Source: Gammaproteobacteria bacterium
GTDB lineage: Bacteria; Pseudomonadota; Gammaproteobacteria; Enterobacterales; Alteromonadaceae
Length of the DNA: 64,000 bases
Direction of reading: 5' to 3'
NCBI GenBank assembly: GCA_018222985.1
Contig: JAAEZG010000001.1
Coordinates: 124,001 to 188,000, forward strand
The position numbers were made by a program, and so were the translations under genes. The notes beneath the pieces are model-generated. The model saw nothing but the letters and a program-made list of their open reading frames with translations, ran no database searches and was not told the DNA's origin. Below, one piece after another: positions 60,147 to 64,000 of this stretch. The stretch's first letter is position 1; every line of letters starts with the position of its first letter.

Positions 60147-61273
60147 AGCAGTACCTCATGGTCGGCGAGGCGTTGCTCTATAATGCCACCGCCCAAACAC
60201 ACATCGGCCTGATAAAATACCGCAGACTGACCGGGTGTAACTGCGGCAACAGGGTTGTTAAACTCAACCTGCACACGGCCATCATTCAGCGGCGTAACCG
60301 TGCAAGGAATGTCTTCTTGACGATAACGGGTTTTCACGACGCAAGTGAACGACTCTTGCGGTTGTTCACGGTCAACCCAATGCAGCTGACCGGCAATTAA
60401 ACCTTTTGAATACAGTCGCGGATGGTGTTTGCCTTGCGCCACAATCAGCACGTTACGGGCAACGTCTTTGTCGACCACATACCAAGGCTCATCGCCAGCG
60501 TTGGCTAACCCACCAATGTGCAACCCTTTGCGCTGCCCCAAGGTGTGATACATCAAGCCTTCGTGTTCACCCAAAACCGTACCTTCAACACTTTCAATTG
60601 GCCCTGGCTGAGCGGGAAGATACTGTTGTAGAAAGTCTTTGAATTTGCGTTCACCAATAAAGCAAATACCGGTCGAGTCTTTTTTATCGGCGGTGACTAA
60701 GTCTTGCTCTTCGGCAATACGACGTACTTCTGGCTTCTCAAGCTCGCCAACAGGAAATAGCGTTTGTGCTACATGCGAATGCGCTAACGTATAAAGGAAG
60801 TAGCTTTGATCTTTGTTGTTATCTAGCCCACGCAGCAATTGGTATTTACCGTTATACTCACGGCGGCGTACGTAATGGCCCGTTGCTATATAATCGGCAC
60901 CGAGTGCACCTGCGGCAAATTCAAGAAATGCTTTAAACTTGATTTCTTTGTTACACATAATATCTGGGTTCGGTGTGCGCCCAGCGCGGTACTCTTCGAG
61001 AAAGTACTCAAACACGTTATCCCAATACTCTGAGGCGAAATTAACGGTGTGCAGCGTTATGCCTAATTTGTCACAAACAGCTTCGGCGTCGGCTAAATCG
61101 GTCGCGGCGGCACAATATTCATCGGTGTCGTCTTCTTCCCAGTTCTTCATAAACAGGCCTTCTACTTGGTAGCCTTGTTGTAAAAGAAGGTAAGCTGACA
61201 CGGATGAATCTACACCGCCGGACATGCCAACGATGACTTTTTTAGTGGCGTTTTCGCTTTGATTTACAGACAT
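60143..61273 (-). CDS. mnmA: tRNA-specific 2-thiouridylase
   Basis: 376 residues from ATG 61273, with AAGAG upstream; an open frame continues back to 61450 inside rluE but the added residues are not conserved. PP-loop GMSGGVDSS (17-25), catalytic Cys in [10 protein letters not shown] and second Cys in [11 protein letters not shown] are present. It makes s2U34 in tRNAs for Lys, Glu and Gln. First gene of mnmA-hflD-purB-roxA. A TAAAAT followed by CCGCGCCC lies at the rluE stop, but its -35 is poor. Confidence 0.96.
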
Positions 61274-61349
61274 TTTGCTCTTCGTTTGTTGCATAAGTTG
61301 TTGCATCAACTCGATGCGATATTGATTGCAAGTACAATGGGCGCGGATT

Positions 61350-61967
61350 TTACCACACCGGAGGTTCTTCGCGCCACTCGCCAGGCTGTAAACTGCGTAA
61401 AAGCCACGGACCAATACCGGCACGAATAAGTCGCAGAGTGGGGAAGCCAATAGCTGCAGTCATTCGTCGTACTTGTCGGTTACGACCTTCAGAAATTTTG
61501 ATGCAAATCCAACTGTCGGGTACTGTCTTACGTTCGCGTACTGGCGGGTTGCGAGGCCATAAAGTTAACGGCTCGTCCATTAAAAAGGCTTCGGCTGGTA
61601 ATGTCATACCGTCATTCAATTCCACCCCTAAGCGCAATTGTTGCAAATCGGCCTCGCTGGGAATGCCTTCTACTTGCACCCAGTAGGTTTTCGGCATTTT
61701 ATGTTTTGGGTGGCTAATTTTATGCTGCAAACTGCCGTCATTCGTTAGCAACAACAGGCCTTCGGAGTCTTTATCCAAGCGGCCCGCGGGGTAAACGTCA
61801 TTGTGCGGAATGAGGCCTTTTAATGTCTGCTCATCGTCGCTACCCGAAAACTGGCTAAGTACGCCATAGGGCTTATTTAACAAAATGAGCTTAGGGTTGG
61901 CAGGGCGAGGCCGTGACGTGGTCGCTTGACGTTTTGAAAAGCGCCGCTTTGGTGCTTGAGCTTTCAC
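61350..61967 (-). CDS. rluE: 23S rRNA pseudouridine(2457) synthase
   Basis: 205 residues starting with GTG at 61967, which has AAGGAG six bases away. RsuA/RluB/E/F family: [15 protein letters not shown], catalytic aspartate in [18 protein letters not shown], and [22 protein letters not shown] (in two parts). It lacks an S4 domain, as RluE does, and has a basic N-terminal tail. Located next to mnmA, as in E. coli. Confidence 0.93.
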   Translation of the reverse strand: MKAQAPKRRFSKRQATTSRPRPANPKLILLNKPYGVLSQFSGSDDEQTLKGLIPHNDVYPAGRLDKDSEGLLLLTNDGSLQHKISHPKHKMPKTYWVQVEGIPSEADLQQLRLGVELNDGMTLPAEAFLMDEPLTLWPRNPPVRERKTVPDSWICIKISEGRNRQVRRMTAAIGFPTLRLIRAGIGPWLLRSLQPGEWREEPPVW

Positions 61968-62042
61968 CTTAAACTCCTTGTTACTATACGTTTTTATCGA
62001 GGTTTCAATGAGCCATTATCCCACAGTTTAGCGGGATTGCCA

Positions 62043-62072
62043 TTGGTATAGCGACAATCTATGACGTATAAT
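62043..62072 (+). promoter_or_regulatory. Sigma70 promoter of the membrane protein-bax pair
   Basis: TTGGTA-N18-TATAAT with a perfect -10; start point about 62079, some 26 bases before the GTG at 62105. Confidence 0.6.
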
Positions 62073-62104
62073 CGGCAAACTTTAACAACATGGAGAACTA
62101 CCGC

Positions 62105-62896
62105 GTGTCTGATAATTCAAATAATACGACACCTGCCATTCCAAGTGGTGACTTTGCTAAAGCGCTACGTGGCGACATTAAACTTGGCGTTGGCGCAATG
62201 CTGCAACGAGCTTGGGAAATTACCCTGCGTTCATTGCCATGGATGCTTGGCGTATTTGTGGTACTGCTACTGATTAACTTGTTAGTGTCAAACGTTTTAG
62301 GCATGTTTTTCCCGTTTGACGAAGAAGCTTTAGCAGCGCAAAACTCTATTGATTTCGAGCAATTACCGCTTGGTAACATTATTGCCAGCAGCCTGTTACA
62401 AGAAATTATTATGGCGCCTTTTTCGGCCATGTTGATCTATATCGGTTTAGTGAATGCAGCCGAGAAGAAGCCAAGCGTTGTTGGCTTACGCAGCGTACTA
62501 CAGCATTCCCCACAAATTATGCTGGTGGCATTGTTTAAAATTGTGATCACCGCGGTTTTAGCGGCCGTATTAATTGGTATTGGCAGCTTCATTGGTGGCG
62601 GGTTTGCCGTGCTTTTGGCTGTATTAGCGGTTATTTATTTGCAGTTAAGCCTGATGCTTGCGGTGCCGTTTGTTATTGACCGTGAATTGAATGCATTCCG
62701 CGCGCTAATTGCATCGTTTTTGGTGATCAATAAAACCATGTTCCCCGTACTCGGGTTAATGGCTTTAATGGCGGTGATTTTATTGATTAGCGCAATTCCA
62801 TTGTTATTAGGCTTAATTTTTACACTGCCGATGGCGTTTAATGCCGTTGGTGTTGTGTATCACAGCCTGATCGGGGTTGACGAAGAAACCATTTAA
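62105..62896 (+). CDS. Polytopic inner-membrane protein of unknown function
   Basis: 263 residues starting with GTG at 62105 (GGAG nine bases upstream); the ATG at 62090 overlaps that ribosome site. A polar N-terminus of about 45 residues is followed by about six hydrophobic segments (for example LPWMLGVFVVLLLINLLVS, VALFKIVITAVLAAVLI, FAVLLAVLAVIYLQLSLML, VLGLMALMAVILLISAIPLL). Gly-rich loop IGIGSFIGGG. It resembles the BPSS1780-like/DUF2189-type membrane proteins in plan, but I cannot assign a function. Followed by bax after 12 bases. Confidence 0.8.
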   Translation: MSDNSNNTTPAIPSGDFAKALRGDIKLGVGAMLQRAWEITLRSLPWMLGVFVVLLLINLLVSNVLGMFFPFDEEALAAQNSIDFEQLPLGNIIASSLLQEIIMAPFSAMLIYIGLVNAAEKKPSVVGLRSVLQHSPQIMLVALFKIVITAVLAAVLIGIGSFIGGGFAVLLAVLAVIYLQLSLMLAVPFVIDRELNAFRALIASFLVINKTMFPVLGLMALMAVILLISAIPLLLGLIFTLPMAFNAVGVVYHSLIGVDEETI

Positions 62897-62908
62897 AACG
62901 GAGATTTT

Positions 62909-63742
62909 ATGCGAATTTTAGGCTGGTTAATTGCGGTGGGTTTAGTGGTGGCGGCTATTTGGCTGCCAACGCAACTGCATGAACAACCTAAACCTGAGCA
63001 AAATGTGGAGCAAGCTACGCCTAACGTGATTCGCGTTGGGCGTATAACCCAAGTTCCTGATTTTAGCGTTTACCCAGACGTGCGCGATAAAAAACAGGCG
63101 TTTTTCAGTTTTTTAGCGCCTATTGTGCAAGCTGAAAACGCCACCATAGAGCAAACCCGCGAGCAGCTCATGTCGCTTATGCAAAGCTATGAGCAGCAGG
63201 GCACCCTTGAGAAAAAGCAGCGCCAGCAACTGGAGCGCATTGCTCAAGACTACAATGTGACCCTAGAAGAGACAGATCTTAACGCGACCTTTGGGGTGTT
63301 GCTTCGCCGTGTTGATGTGGTGCCAGAAGCTTTAGCTTTAGTGCAAGCTGCCAATGAGTCGGCATGGGGAACATCACGGTTCGCTTTAGATGGCTTAAAC
63401 TTTTTTGGTCAGTGGTGTTTTCGTAAAGGTTGTGGCCTAGTGCCTGACGCGCGCGGGGAGGATATGACCCATGAAGTGCGAAAATTTGCTTCAGTCAATG
63501 CGTCTGTGCGTAGTTATTTACGCAACATCAACACCCATCCGGCATATTTTGAATTGCGTCGATTGCGGGCTGAAAAGCGTAAATCGGGTGCGGACATTCG
63601 CGCTTTAGACCTAACCGAGGGCTTATTGAGTTACTCGGAACGGGGCGAAGACTACGTTCATGAGTTGAACTCAATGATACGCGTTAATCGCCCCATTATT
63701 ATTGACGTGCTTGAACCTAACTCAGATTTAGCACCCGAATAA
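62909..63742 (+). CDS. Bax-like glucosaminidase-domain protein
   Basis: 277 residues. N-terminal membrane anchor (residues 1-20), a linker, and a C-terminal mannosyl-glycoprotein endo-beta-N-acetylglucosaminidase domain (FlgJ/Bax type) with Glu150 in VQAANESAWGTSRFA, NFFGQWCF and SVRSYLRNINTHPAY. It probably acts on peptidoglycan in the periplasm. Probably co-transcribed with the membrane protein before it. Its end overlaps the next minus-strand gene by 26 bases. Confidence 0.9.
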   Translation: MRILGWLIAVGLVVAAIWLPTQLHEQPKPEQNVEQATPNVIRVGRITQVPDFSVYPDVRDKKQAFFSFLAPIVQAENATIEQTREQLMSLMQSYEQQGTLEKKQRQQLERIAQDYNVTLEETDLNATFGVLLRRVDVVPEALALVQAANESAWGTSRFALDGLNFFGQWCFRKGCGLVPDARGEDMTHEVRKFASVNASVRSYLRNINTHPAYFELRRLRAEKRKSGADIRALDLTEGLLSYSERGEDYVHELNSMIRVNRPIIIDVLEPNSDLAPE

Positions 63743-64000
63743 CACCCGTGCTGTCGGCTTGTTCTGAGCTGGCAGCATCATCTTCTTCATCGCGGTAATT
63801 CAAAAAGTCTGTCGGTGTTGAATGGTCGAAGGCAGTATCGCCATCGGCATTTTCAACGCCGTCGGCCGCAATTGTTTTGAAATCAAATAAACTGGCATCT
63901 GCTAAATGGGATGGCACGACATTTTGAAGCGCTGAAAACATGCTTTCAATGCGGCCAGGAAACTGTCTATCCCATTGTTTTAACAGGTCTTTTATTACTT
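63717..64000 (-). CDS. C-terminal part of an unrecognised protein
   Basis: An open frame enters from the right edge and ends with TAG at 63717, giving at least 94 residues. The first part (KDLLKQWDRQFPGRIESMF, NVVPSHLADASLFDF) looks like a conserved soluble domain end, and the last 50 residues are acidic and low in complexity (DGDTAFDHSTPTDFL, DEEDDAASSEQAD). An ATG at 63941 is internal, since the frame stays open upstream. I do not recognise the family. Convergent with bax, overlapping by 26 bases. Confidence 0.65.
   Translation of the reverse strand, partial: VIKDLLKQWDRQFPGRIESMFSALQNVVPSHLADASLFDFKTIAADGVENADGDTAFDHSTPTDFLNYRDEEDDAASSEQADSTGVIRVLNLS

Noticed and set aside
61274-61450. 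Upstream extension of mnmA by 59 codons into rluE
   Set aside because: Conserved MnmA sequence begins near [20 protein letters not shown]; the added residues are the other-frame reading of the rluE end.

Overview
The window is a continuous stretch of ordinary chromosome from a marine-type gammaproteobacterium. Gene content, gene order and the protein sequences point to the Alteromonadales, most likely Idiomarinaceae; this is inferred from recognised proteins, not from a marker-gene tree. Coding density is very high, mean base composition is even, and there is no integrase, transposase, phage gene, tRNA, rRNA or CRISPR array.

Layout, left to right. (1) 1-6528, minus strand: the start of a putP-like Na+/solute symporter, then sapF-D-C-B-A and pspF, forming one run transcribed pspF-sapABCDF-putP. 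(2) 6577-8205: sigma54-driven pspABC with a PspF-type upstream site and a terminator. (3) 8333-16673: aromatic amino acid catabolism: a methionine gamma-lyase-like gene overlapping phhA, then phhB, tyrR, and hppD-hmgA-fahA-maiA, which together take phenylalanine to fumarate and acetoacetate apart from the transamination step. Three matching TyrR boxes precede tyrR and hppD. (4) An S9 peptidase, convergent with rne (RNase E), whose tail carries thirteen 18-bp repeats. (5) 22762-34377: rluC, HAD, maf, yceD-rpmF-plsX-fabHDG-acpP, then pabC-mltG-tmk-holB-pilZ-tatD, with fabF absent from its usual place. (6) 34440-38133: a candidate small RNA, ansA, sppA, ydjA. (7) asnS and the divergent biotin genes bioA / bioBFCD. 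(8) pepE, htpX, a type II DAHP synthase, a DUF1338 protein, ppsR/ppsA, ydiJ, leucine dehydrogenase. (9) A DUF4826 protein and the minus-strand operon mnmA-hflD-purB-roxA, rluE, a membrane protein, bax, and a partial unrecognised gene at the right edge.

How it fits together: the cell can burn phenylalanine, tyrosine, methionine and branched-chain amino acids (phh/hpp/hmg/fah/mai, mgl, ldh) and switch to gluconeogenesis (ppsA/ppsR), alongside core lipid, biotin, translation and envelope-stress functions.

I found no new multi-gene defence or mobile system. The most interesting signals are small: a coherent TyrR operator set with a TyrR that lacks the Walker B glutamate; a free-standing three-hairpin transcript candidate after tatD; four convergent gene pairs whose stop codons overlap in 4-nt palindromes; near-leaderless promoters with GCGCCC discriminators; a terminator pressed against the pabC start where fabF is missing; and a large inverted repeat in front of hppD.
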